Below are positions 29,107-39,544 of a DNA stretch of 64,000 nt, piece by piece (position 1 is the stretch's first letter; each line of letters starts with the position of its first letter). The notes under the pieces are model-generated. The model was not told the DNA's origin. It did no database searches and was given only the letters and a program-made list of their open reading frames with translations. The DNA is from Streptomyces scabiei 87.22 (GTDB taxonomy: Bacteria > Actinomycetota > Actinomycetes > Streptomycetales > Streptomycetaceae): positions 3,162,001 through 3,226,000 of the forward strand of contig NC_013929.1 of NCBI RefSeq assembly GCF_000091305.1. The letters are read 5' to 3'. The position numbers were made by a program, and so were the translations under genes.

Positions 29107-31241
29107 ATGCCCGCCACGCACCACTCGTCACCACCCCCGACGACCAGTACCACCGACGTGACTCCAGAGAGCGCCCCCGCAAGCCCCGCACGCCCGGCGC
29201 ACGCGGGCCCGCCCGCGCCGGCCGCGCCGCCCTCGAAGACCCCCGGGACTCCGGGCGCCCCCACCATCGGCCGCATACCGGTCGTCGATGTGCGGCCGAC
29301 CGTTCACCACGGTCGCCGTCCGGCCAAGGCCGTCGTGGGCGAGGCCTTCGAGATCTCGGCCGTCGTCATCCGGGAGGGCCACGACGCGGTCGCCGCGAAC
29401 GTGGTGCTCAGGGACCCGGAGGGCCGTCCGGCCGACTGGGCCCCGATGCGTGAACTGGCCCCCGGCACGGACCGCTGGGGCGCCACCGTCTCCGTACCGA
29501 GCGAGGGTGTCTGGTCGTACGCGGTGGAGGGCTGGGGCGATCCGGTCACCACGTGGCGGCATCACGCCCGCATCAAGATTCCGGCCGGCATGGACACCGA
29601 ACTCGTCCTGGAGGAGGGTGCGCGTCTGCACGAGCGCGCCGCCGACGGCGTCCCCGAGGGCCGGAGCGGACGGAGCGTTCTGCTCTCCGCCGTGGACGCG
29701 CTGCGGGACACCGCGAGGCCCGTGTCCTCCCGGCTGGCGGCGGCGTTGGCGCCGGAGGTGGACGAGGTCCTGGCCCGTCATCCCCTGCGGGAGCTGGTCA
29801 CCTCCTCCGAGCCGTTGCCGCTGCTGGTGGAACGCGAACGGGCCCTGTTCGGCTCCTGGTACGAGTTCTTCCCCCGGTCCGAGGGCACCCCCGCCCAGCC
29901 CCACGGAACGTTCCGCACGGCCGCCCGCAGGCTGCCGGCCATCGCCGCGATGGGCTTCGACGTCGTCTACCTGCCCCCGATCCACCCGATCGGGACGACC
30001 TTCCGCAAGGGCCGCAACAACACCCTCTCCCCCACCCCCGACGACGTCGGCGTCCCCTGGGCCATCGGCTCCCCCGAGGGCGGCCACGACGCGGTCCACC
30101 CCGACCTCGGCACCCTGGACGACTTCGACCACTTCATCACCCGGGCCCGCAGCCTCGGCATGGAGATCGCCCTCGACTTCGCCCTGCAGTGCTCCCCCGA
30201 CCACCCCTGGGTCTCCAAACACCCCGAGTGGTTCCACCACCGCCCCGACGGCACCATCGCCCACGCCGAGAACCCGCCCAAGAAGTACCAGGACATCTAC
30301 CCCATCGCCTTCGACGCCGACCTGCCCGGCCTCATCACCGAGACCACCCGGATCCTGCGCCACTGGATGGACCACGGCGTACGGATCTTCCGCGTCGACA
30401 ACCCCCACACCAAACCGGTCGTGTTCTGGGAACAGGTCATCGCCGACATCAACGCCACCGACCCCGACGTCATCTTCCTCGCCGAGGCCTTCACCCGCCC
30501 CGCGATGATGCACACCCTGGCCGCCACCGGCTTCCAGCAGTCCTACACCTACTTCACCTGGCGCACCACGAAGCAGGAGCTGACGGAGTACGCCACCGAA
30601 CTCGCCGGCGAGGCCGCCGCCTACATGCGGCCCAACTTCTTCGTCAACACCCCCGACATCCTCCACGCCTTCCTCCAGGAAGGCGGCCGCCCCGCCTTCG
30701 AACTCCGCGCCGTCCTCGCCGCCACCCTCTCCCCCACCTGGGGCATCTACTCCGGCTACGAACTGTGCGAGAACACCCCCCTCAAACCCGGCAGCGAGGA
30801 ATACCTCGACTCCGAGAAATACCAGCTCCGCCCCCGCAACTGGGACACAGCCGCACGCGACGGACGCACCATCGCCCCACTGATCGGCAAGCTCAACGAG
30901 ATCAGGCGCCGGAGCCCGGCGCTGCGTCAGCTGCGTGACCTGCACTTCCACCACGCCGACCAGGAAGCGGTGATCGTCTACTCGAAGCGGGCGGGTTCGA
31001 ACACGGTTCTGGTGGTCGTCAACCTCGACCCCCACCACACCCAGGAGGCCACGGTCTCGTTGGACATGCCGCACCTCGGCCTCGACTGGCATGAGTCCGT
31101 GCTGGTACGAGACGAGCTCACCGGTGAGGTCTACACCTGGGGCAGGAACAACTACGTACGTCTTGAACCGGGCCGCTCGCCCGCCCACGTACTGACCGTC
31201 CTGCGACCGTCCAACCCGCAGATCGGGGGGTCACCCACATC

Positions 31242-31245
<4 letters not shown>
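29107..31245 (+). CDS. glgE: Alpha-1,4-glucan:maltose-1-phosphate maltosyltransferase GlgE
   Basis: 712 residues of GH13_3 type. It adds maltosyl units from maltose-1-phosphate to alpha-1,4-glucan in the cytoplasm. The nucleophile is Asp431 in [10 protein letters not shown] and the acid/base Glu460 in FLAEAFTRP; the 29-residue distance equals that of the characterised S. coelicolor enzyme (Asp394/Glu423). A Pro/Ala-rich leader of about 55 residues precedes the N-terminal domain. ATG 29107 has CAGGAG at 29096-29101; the frame extends to 28996 without a ribosome site. First gene of glgE-treS-mak-glgB, overlapping treS by four bases. Its middle third has C-only codon style unlike the ends (see findings). 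Confidence 0.95.
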
Positions 31246-32942
<1,697 letters not shown>

Positions 32943-33035
32943 GCCCGGCCCGAACCCCGGGCGGGCCGGTTTCTCCCGGCCCGCCCGGGGCACGCAGACA
33001 GGAACACCCCGCCCCCGGGGAAAGGACGCGAGGCC

Positions 33036-34487
33036 ATGTCGGAAGCCGCCACGCACCCCACCGCGCCAAGTCCCGCTCCACCGCCCGCCACGGAACCGCC
33101 CCCCGGGCTGCTCCTCTCCCTGGAGCCACTGCTGCGGGAGTGGCTGCCACGGCAGCGCTGGTTCGCGGGGAAGGGCCGGCCGGTCGCCGGGTTCAGTCTG
33201 GTGGCGGCCACCGAGCTGCTGCCGACGGGCACCGCCAAGGCCGGGCTGCTCCACCTCCTCGTCCGCGCCCACCAGCCGCTGGTGCCGTCCCAGGGAGCCC
33301 CGGCCCACCCCGGCGACTGCTACCAGCTGCTGCTCGGCGTACGCGAGACGCTGCCGCCACGGCTGGCACCCGCGCTGATCGGGCACGTGGCCGAGGGGCC
33401 GTTGGCCGGACGCACGGTCTACGAGGCGCTGCACGACCCGCGGCTGGCCGGGGTCCTCCTGGAGGCGATGCGGTCCGAGGCCCACGTCGGGGCACTGCGC
33501 TGCGGCCGGGACACCCGGTACGACATCGCCGAGGGCCTGGTGCCCCGCCTGATCACCTCGGAGCAGTCCAACTCCTCCCTCGTCTACGGCGATACGTTCA
33601 TTCTCAAGCTGTTCCGCCGGATCGTGCCCGGCGACAACCCCGACCTCGAACTGCCGAGGGAGCTGTCCCGCGTCGGCTGCCCCCGGGTGCCCGCGCCGGT
33701 GGCCTGGATGGTGGCGGAGCTGGACCGGACCGCCGGCACCGAAGGCCAGCACGTCCTGGGCGTCCTCCAGCCGTTTCTGCACGGCGCGGCGGACGGCTGG
33801 GAACTGGCGCTGAACGTGCTGGCCAAGGGCGAGGACTTCACCGCCGAGGCACGGGCCCTGGGCCGCACGACCGCCGAGGTGCACAGGGCGCTGGCGCGGG
33901 CCCTGCCCACGGTCACCCTCGGGCGGCCGCAACTGGAGTCGCTCGTCGCCGGGATGACCGGGCGCCTGGAGGCCGCGGCCCAGGCCGTCCCCGCGCTGCG
34001 GCCGTACGCCCCCGGTCTGCACACGGCCTTCGAGGCGCTCGCCGACCTCGCCGCGGAGGGGCGCACCTGGACCGCGCAGCGCATACACGGCGATCTCCAC
34101 CTCGGGCAGAGCCTCCGCTCGCCCTCCGGGGAGTGGTCCCTCATAGATTTCGAGGGCGAACCGTCGAAGCCGCTGGCCGAGCGGCGGCTGCCGCAGCCCG
34201 TCGCCCGTGACGTCGCCGGCATGCTCCGCTCCTTCGACTATGCCGCGCACTCCGTCCGGCCCCCGGCCGCGGAATGGGCGACCCTGTGCCGGGCCGCGTA
34301 CTGCTCCGGGTACGCGGACGTCGCCGGGACCGACCCGCGTACGGATCCCGTGCTGCTGCGCGCGTACGAGACCGACAAGGCCGTGTACGAGGTCCTCTAC
34401 GAGGCCCGCCACCGCCCCGACTGGCTACCGGTCCCCCTGGCCGCCGTGCACCGGCTGGCCACGGACCCCAACGCCGACACCCCCTGA
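33036..34487 (+). CDS. mak: Maltokinase Mak (Pep2)
   Basis: 483 residues. It phosphorylates maltose to maltose-1-phosphate, the GlgE donor. Visible are an N-terminal cap domain after a Pro-rich leader ([15 protein letters not shown]), the ATP-binding N-lobe ([18 protein letters not shown]) and the aminoglycoside-kinase-like catalytic loop HGDLHLGQ with Asp353, followed by [16 protein letters not shown]. It lies 93 bases after treS with a GGGGAAAGGACG ribosome site before ATG 33036. Codon use returns to the normal GAG/AAG style here. The family is often annotated as Pep2 or aminoglycoside phosphotransferase. Confidence 0.94.
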   Translation: MSEAATHPTAPSPAPPPATEPPPGLLLSLEPLLREWLPRQRWFAGKGRPVAGFSLVAATELLPTGTAKAGLLHLLVRAHQPLVPSQGAPAHPGDCYQLLLGVRETLPPRLAPALIGHVAEGPLAGRTVYEALHDPRLAGVLLEAMRSEAHVGALRCGRDTRYDIAEGLVPRLITSEQSNSSLVYGDTFILKLFRRIVPGDNPDLELPRELSRVGCPRVPAPVAWMVAELDRTAGTEGQHVLGVLQPFLHGAADGWELALNVLAKGEDFTAEARALGRTTAEVHRALARALPTVTLGRPQLESLVAGMTGRLEAAAQAVPALRPYAPGLHTAFEALADLAAEGRTWTAQRIHGDLHLGQSLRSPSGEWSLIDFEGEPSKPLAERRLPQPVARDVAGMLRSFDYAAHSVRPPAAEWATLCRAAYCSGYADVAGTDPRTDPVLLRAYETDKAVYEVLYEARHRPDWLPVPLAAVHRLATDPNADTP

Positions 34488-34525
34488 CACGCCCCAGCCC
34501 CGCCCCTGCCGAGGAGGCAGTACCT

Positions 34526-37500
34526 GTGACACCCCGCCCGCCGTCCGACGACAGCACCCAGCCCGCCGGTCCCCCCGTCGAGGGGTCCGCCCCGGTGAAG
34601 AAGACGGCCGCGAAGAAGACGGCCGCGAAGAAAGCCGTGGCGAAGACGGCGACCGCGAAGAAGACGGCGACGAAGAAGGCGGCGCAGGAGTCGACGAAGA
34701 AGTCGGTCGAGGTCGAGGCGGCCGTCGGCGAGCCCGCGCCCGGGCGTGCCGCCGGAACCGGGGGTGCGACCGCGAAGGCCCCGGCCAAGAAGACGGCGGC
34801 GACGAAGAAGGCCGTGGCGAAGAAGGCGGCGACGAAGAAGGCCGTGGTGAAGACAGCCGCGACGAAGACCGCCGCGGCGACGAAGACCCCCGCGAAGTCG
34901 GCCGCCTCGAAGAAGGCGGCAGCGGCCAAGTCCGTGGCGGAGAAGGCCCAGGTTGAGGAGGCCGTGGCGGAGAAGGCCGTTGCGGAGTCGGCCGTCACCG
35001 CCGAGGCGGCGGCCGAGAAGCCCTTGGCGAAGAAGGCCGTCACGAAGAAGGCAGCCGCGAAAAAGGCAGCCGCCAAGAAGCCGGTCGCCAAGCGGGTCGC
35101 CGCCAAGACCGCGGCGGTGAGGAAGACCCCTGCCGTGAAGAAGACCGCGGCGGTGAAGGAACCCGCAACCGTGGAGAAGACCGCCGCCAAGAAGGCGGGG
35201 GTCAAGAAGGCCGGGGTCAAGAAGCAGGCGGCGGCCAGGAAGGCCACACCGCCCGAGGACGTCGTCACGACCGAGGCCGCCGCCCGGCGTGCCGTCGCCG
35301 GGAAGGCGGTGACGTCGCCGCGGCAGGCGGAGCGCGCGGTGCTGGTCCCGGCCCTCCCGCCGGGCGGTGGGACGCCTCCCCCCGCCCCGGTGTCGGCCGG
35401 ATCACCGGCCCCGGAGCCCGTGCTGCCCCAGCAGGCCGCCGCCGAACCGGCCGTCCCCCCGCGGGCCGCCGCCGAACCGGCGTCGCCGCACCCGTCGGTC
35501 CCCAGACAGGAGACCCCCGCGCAGGACACCGCCCCCCACGACGACCCCGCCCTCGCCCACCCCGTCGTCTCCCCCGCGATGGACGGCGGCGACCGTGAAC
35601 GGCTGCTGGCCGGGACCCATCACGCGCCGCACTCCGTGCTGGGTGCCCATCCCGTGCCCGGCGGTGTGGTGTTCCGGGTGTTCCGGCCCTACGCGCTCGG
35701 CGTGAGCGTGGTGGTGGACACGCTGCGGGCGGAGCTGCACGACGACGGGGGCGGCTTCTACTCGGCGCTGCTGCCGCTGCGGGAGGTGCCGTCGGCATAC
35801 CGGTTGCTGGTGTCGTACGAGGGCGCCGTGCAGGAGACGGAGGACGCCTACCGCTTCCTGCCCGCGATCGGCGAGCTGGATCTGTACCTGATCGGCGAGG
35901 GGCGCCACGAGGAGCTGTGGAAGGCGCTCGGCGCCGAGCCGATGACCCACCAGGGCGTGACCGGCACCCGCTTCACCGTGTGGGCCCCGAACGCGCTCGG
36001 CGTGCGCCTGGCCGGGACCTTCAACTTCTGGGACGCCACGGGGTACCCCATGCGTGCGCTGGGCTCCTCGGGTGTGTGGGAGCTGTTCGTGCCGGGGATC
36101 GGCGAGGGCGAGCTGTACAAGTTCGAGATCACCCGGCCGGACGGTTCGAAGACGCTGCGGGCCGACCCGATGGCCCGCCGCACGGAGGTCCCGCCGAACA
36201 CCTCGTCCGTCATCCACGCCTCGGGGTACGAGTGGAATGACGAGGAGTGGCTCGCCCGGCGCACGCAGACCCCCGCGCACGAGGCGCCGTTCTCGGTCTA
36301 CGAGGTGCATCTGCCGTCCTGGCGACCGGGCCTGACGTACCGGCAGCTGGCGGAGCAGCTCCCGGCGTACGTCTCCGACCTCGGCTTCACCCATGTGGAA
36401 CTGCTGCCGATCGCCGAGCACCCCTTCGGCGGCTCCTGGGGCTACCAGGTCACCGGCTTCTACGCCCCGACCGCCCGGCTCGGCACCCCCGACGACTTCA
36501 AGTACCTGGTCGACGCCCTGCACCGGGCCGGCATCGGTGTGCTGATGGACTGGGTGCCGGCCCACTTCCCGCGGGACGACTGGGCGTTGGCGGAGTTCGA
36601 CGGACGTCCGCTGTACGAGCACGCGGACCCGCAGCGGGCGGCGCACCCCGACTGGGGGACGCTGGAGTTCGACTACGGCCGCCGTGAGGTGCGCAACTTC
36701 CTGGTGGCCAACGCGGTGTACTGGTGCGAGGAGTACCACATCGACGGGCTGCGGGTGGATGCCGTCGCGTCGATGCTGTACCTCGACTACTCGCGCGAGC
36801 CGGGCCAGTGGACGCCGAACGAGCACGGGGGCCGGGAGAACCTGGACGCGGTCGCCTTCCTCCAGGAGATGAACGCGACCGTGTACCGGCGGGTGCCGGG
36901 TGTCGTGACGATCGCGGAGGAGTCCACGGCCTGGGACGGTGTCACCCGGGCCACCCACCACAACGGCCCCGGCGGCTTCGGCGGTCTCGGTTTCGGCCTG
37001 AAGTGGAACATGGGCTGGATGCACGACTCACTGGACTACATGGCCAAGGACCCCGTCCACCGCAAGCACCACCACCACGAGATGACCTTCTCGATGGTGT
37101 ACGCGTACAGCGAGAACTACGTCCTGCCCATCTCCCACGACGAGGTCGTGCACGGCAAGGGTTCCCTGGTGTCGAAGATGCCGGGCGACTGGTGGCAGCG
37201 GCGGGCGAACCACCGGGCGTACCTGGGCTTCATGTGGGCCCACCCCGGCAAGCAACTCCTCTTCATGGGACAGGAGTTCGCGCAGGGGGCCGAGTGGTCG
37301 GAGGCGCACGGGCCGGATTGGTGGCTGCTCGATCCCGCGTACGGCGCCGAGGCCGACCACCGGGGAGTGCGCGACCTGGTCCGCGACCTCAACGCGGAGT
37401 ACCGCCGGACGCCGGCGCTCTGGCAGCAGGACACCCGGCCCGCGGGCTTCTCCTGGATCACGGGGGACTCCGCGGACGACAACGTCCTGGCGTTCCTGCG

Positions 37501-37756
37501 GTTCGCCGAGGACGGTACGCCGCTGCTGGCCGTCTCCAACTTCAGCCCGGTGGTCCGGGAGGAGTACCGGCTCGGTGTCCCCGAGGACGTCCCGGCCTGG
37601 CGCGAGGTGCTGAACACCGACGCGGCGGCCTACGGCGGGTCGGACTCGACGGGCTCGGCCCCCGTGAAACCCGACCCCCAGCCCTGGCACGCCCGCCCGG
37701 CCAGCATCCGGGTCACGCTCCCGCCTCTCTCCACCGTTTGGCTCCGCCCGGCCTGA
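34526..37756 (+). CDS. glgB: Glycogen branching enzyme GlgB with long Lys/Ala-rich N-terminal tail
   Basis: 1076 residues, about 350 more than usual. Residues 1-351 are an extension: about 23-250 are histone-H1/HU-tail-like repeats (KKTAAKK, KKAVAKK, KKAAAKK and variants), then a Pro/Ala/Gln-rich stretch. The ordinary branching enzyme begins near residue 352 ([15 protein letters not shown]), with two CBM48-like domains, then the barrel with nucleophile Asp745 ([11 protein letters not shown]), Glu798 ([11 protein letters not shown]) and [14 protein letters not shown] 34526 has GAGGAGG eight bases upstream, whereas ATG 35579 at the core has none, so the tail is very likely translated. Last gene of the glgE operon; it makes the branches of the glucan. 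Confidence 0.92.
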   Translation: MTPRPPSDDSTQPAGPPVEGSAPVKKTAAKKTAAKKAVAKTATAKKTATKKAAQESTKKSVEVEAAVGEPAPGRAAGTGGATAKAPAKKTAATKKAVAKKAATKKAVVKTAATKTAAATKTPAKSAASKKAAAAKSVAEKAQVEEAVAEKAVAESAVTAEAAAEKPLAKKAVTKKAAAKKAAAKKPVAKRVAAKTAAVRKTPAVKKTAAVKEPATVEKTAAKKAGVKKAGVKKQAAARKATPPEDVVTTEAAARRAVAGKAVTSPRQAERAVLVPALPPGGGTPPPAPVSAGSPAPEPVLPQQAAAEPAVPPRAAAEPASPHPSVPRQETPAQDTAPHDDPALAHPVVSPAMDGGDRERLLAGTHHAPHSVLGAHPVPGGVVFRVFRPYALGVSVVVDTLRAELHDDGGGFYSALLPLREVPSAYRLLVSYEGAVQETEDAYRFLPAIGELDLYLIGEGRHEELWKALGAEPMTHQGVTGTRFTVWAPNALGVRLAGTFNFWDATGYPMRALGSSGVWELFVPGIGEGELYKFEITRPDGSKTLRADPMARRTEVPPNTSSVIHASGYEWNDEEWLARRTQTPAHEAPFSVYEVHLPSWRPGLTYRQLAEQLPAYVSDLGFTHVELLPIAEHPFGGSWGYQVTGFYAPTARLGTPDDFKYLVDALHRAGIGVLMDWVPAHFPRDDWALAEFDGRPLYEHADPQRAAHPDWGTLEFDYGRREVRNFLVANAVYWCEEYHIDGLRVDAVASMLYLDYSREPGQWTPNEHGGRENLDAVAFLQEMNATVYRRVPGVVTIAEESTAWDGVTRATHHNGPGGFGGLGFGLKWNMGWMHDSLDYMAKDPVHRKHHHHEMTFSMVYAYSENYVLPISHDEVVHGKGSLVSKMPGDWWQRRANHRAYLGFMWAHPGKQLLFMGQEFAQGAEWSEAHGPDWWLLDPAYGAEADHRGVRDLVRDLNAEYRRTPALWQQDTRPAGFSWITGDSADDNVLAFLRFAEDGTPLLAVSNFSPVVREEYRLGVPEDVPAWREVLNTDAAAYGGSDSTGSAPVKPDPQPWHARPASIRVTLPPLSTVWLRPA

Positions 37757-37767
37757 GCCGTCCGTCA

Positions 37768-37890
37768 GGGGCGCGGGGAACTGCGCGAGAAGCCCCACCG
37801 GGCGGACGTCCGGGACTCCAAGGGGCGCAGCCCCTCGATGGGGGTACCTCCCGCTCGAGCGAAGTCGAGAGTGGGGGAGGGAAGGGTAGG
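37768..37890. repeat. Dispersed Streptomyces intergenic repeat between convergent glgB and P450 genes
   Basis: The segment contains two modules I recognise from many Streptomyces intergenic regions: GGGGCGCGGGGAACTGCGCG near its start, and CCTCCCGCTCGAGCG with the complementary AGTCGAGAGTGGGGGAGG further on, which fold into an imperfect hairpin. GGGGCGCAGCCCC between them is a small dyad. It lies between two convergent genes and could terminate both. Copy number cannot be checked here. Confidence 0.6.
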
Positions 37891-37922
37891 GGCGGCGGGG
37901 GCGAAAGAATCCCGGCCGCCCC

Positions 37923-39398
37923 TCACCCCCTCCGCCCCCCGGACATCATCCGCCGCAACGCCCCCAGCAACCCACTCCCCACCCGCTCCCCCACCGGCTC
38001 CGGAACCGGCTCCACGGCCACCCCCGCCTCCCCCGGCGACCCCACCGACGGAGTCACCGACGGAACCCCGGCCGCCCCGCTCCCCTCCCGCCGCCGCACC
38101 GCCCCCCGAGCCGCACTGTGCCCGGCAAGCTCGTACCGCACCGGCAGCAGCCGCAGCCCACGCACCACCGGCCCCGACCGCCACGGCAGCTGGTCCGGCG
38201 GCAGGGTCAGCTCCGCCCGCGCGAAGTGGTCGAAGATCCGCCCGACCGCGGTGGTCACGATCGTCCCCGCCAACTCACGCGCGGCGCTGGGACACTGGTG
38301 CGGCCCGGCACCCCACGCCAGATGCGCCCGCGTACTGATCGCGGAGTCGACGAGGTGGGAGGACCCGGTCGCGAGCAGATCGCGGTGCGCGGCCGCCACC
38401 GACGGCGACACGATGTCGCCCGCCCGGATCACGTAGTTCCCCAGCCGCACATCACGCGCCGCGAAGCGGAAGCACAGGTTGGCCGTCGGCGGATTCACCA
38501 GCGCCGCCCGGTTCACCGTCTCCCCCAGCTGCCCGTCGGACAGGCTCCGCCGGACCGTCGCGTTGCCCCGCAGCACCTCCAGCAGCGTGTTGCAGACCAT
38601 GTTGCCGGTGATGTCGTTCAGGTAGACCGCGTTCATGAACAGCTCACGGCCCAGCTGTTCGTCGCTCAGCGTGGGGTCGGAGAGCAGCATGTAGGAGGTC
38701 AGGTCCTCGCCGGGACGCGAGCGCCGATGGGCCGCCAGCCGGGTCATCGCGCCCAGTGCCCGTCCGGTGGCCGGCCCCGCGTCCGGCCCGCCGTCCAGCA
38801 TCCGCCACAGGTCCATGACCATCTCGTCGCCGAGTTCGACGGGGCAGCCGAACAGCCTGGTCGTGACCATGAGGAGCAGCGGCCGGGTGTACTGGGCCGC
38901 GAGATCGGCGAACCCGCTCGTCCCGGACTCGGCCGCGAGCAGGGCGATCAGCTCGTCGGCGTACCGTGCGACGGCCGCCCGCAGCTCCCAGCCCTCGGGC
39001 GAGTGGCCGTCCTGGAAGGGCCGCATCGCCGAGTGGTAGCTCAGCCGGGCGCGCCGGTGCTCCTCGTCGTCGAAGAACATGGTCTGCCGGACCTCGTACC
39101 CGGCGAGGAGCGGCCAGTCCTTCGGCAGCCGCCCCTCCGCCCGGGCCCGCCAGTGCCGGACGTCCCGCCGCCAGACGCTGTCGTTGCGCAGGACCTCCAG
39201 CACCTCGCGGTAGTCGAGAACCAGCCACGCCGGTACCCCCATCAGCCCCACCGGCGCCACGGGGCCGTAGGTGCTCCGCAGCCGCTCGTAGACGCTGCCC
39301 GGGTCCGCGTCGAACTCCGAGGTCAACAGCGGCTCCACGCGCAGCGATTCCAGGCCGGGGCCGCCGGCCGGAGCGGCCGCGAACGGATGTGTTTCCAT
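37923..39398 (-). CDS. Cytochrome P450, atypical I- and K-helix motifs
   Basis: 491 residues. The heme-binding loop HLAWGAGPHQCPSAAREL carries Cys369 and identifies the family. The I-helix reads NAVYLNDITGNM without the usual acid-Thr pair in AGxxT context. At the K-helix, aligning the conserved PP shows RAALVNPP where ExxR should be; the nearest match is ETVNR with wrong spacing. Loss of ExxR is known for CYP157-type P450s of Streptomyces. A Pro/Gly-rich tail of about 60 residues follows the core. No ferredoxin or conservon genes are adjacent. ATG 39398 is preferred; GTG 39407 is also possible. Substrate unknown. Confidence 0.85.
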   Translation of the reverse strand: METHPFAAAPAGGPGLESLRVEPLLTSEFDADPGSVYERLRSTYGPVAPVGLMGVPAWLVLDYREVLEVLRNDSVWRRDVRHWRARAEGRLPKDWPLLAGYEVRQTMFFDDEEHRRARLSYHSAMRPFQDGHSPEGWELRAAVARYADELIALLAAESGTSGFADLAAQYTRPLLLMVTTRLFGCPVELGDEMVMDLWRMLDGGPDAGPATGRALGAMTRLAAHRRSRPGEDLTSYMLLSDPTLSDEQLGRELFMNAVYLNDITGNMVCNTLLEVLRGNATVRRSLSDGQLGETVNRAALVNPPTANLCFRFAARDVRLGNYVIRAGDIVSPSVAAAHRDLLATGSSHLVDSAISTRAHLAWGAGPHQCPSAARELAGTIVTTAVGRIFDHFARAELTLPPDQLPWRSGPVVRGLRLLPVRYELAGHSAARGAVRRREGSGAAGVPSVTPSVGSPGEAGVAVEPVPEPVGERVGSGLLGALRRMMSGGRRG

Positions 39399-39444
39399 GA
39401 CCGACACGCATACCGTATGAACCGTGCACGAGCAGTGACGATGA

Positions 39445-39459
39445 CCGTAACTGTTACGG
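39445..39459 (-). promoter_or_regulatory. Perfect palindrome upstream of the P450 (operator candidate)
   Basis: CCGTAAC-T-GTTACGG is a perfect 15-base palindrome 46 bases upstream of the P450 start codon. A second, smaller one, CATAC-C-GTATG, lies at 39409-39419 next to the start and overlaps a TACGGT that could be a -10 box. GTAAC/GTTAC dyads are typical of TetR-like repressor sites, but no regulator gene is adjacent. Confidence 0.5.
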
Positions 39460-39501
39460 GTTGGTGATCCCGGATGCACCTGTGGTGACGGTGGCGGGAA
39501 C

Positions 39502-39529
39502 GCCGTCTGGCGGGTAGCCGCCAGACGGC
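39502..39529 (-). terminator. Terminator hairpin after the HelD-like gene
   Basis: Perfect 12-base arms around a GTAG loop (GCCGTCTGGCGG and its complement), 16 bases beyond the helicase stop. No U-tract. It separates this gene from the P450. Confidence 0.65.
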
Positions 39530-39544
39530 CCCCGCCCGTCGACT

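Noticed and set aside
34141..35529. Long minus-strand frame rich in FFAAAFF repeats, looking like a membrane protein
   Set aside because: It is the exact antisense of the Lys/Ala repeats in the GlgB tail; there is no ribosome site and the real frame has strong start evidence.
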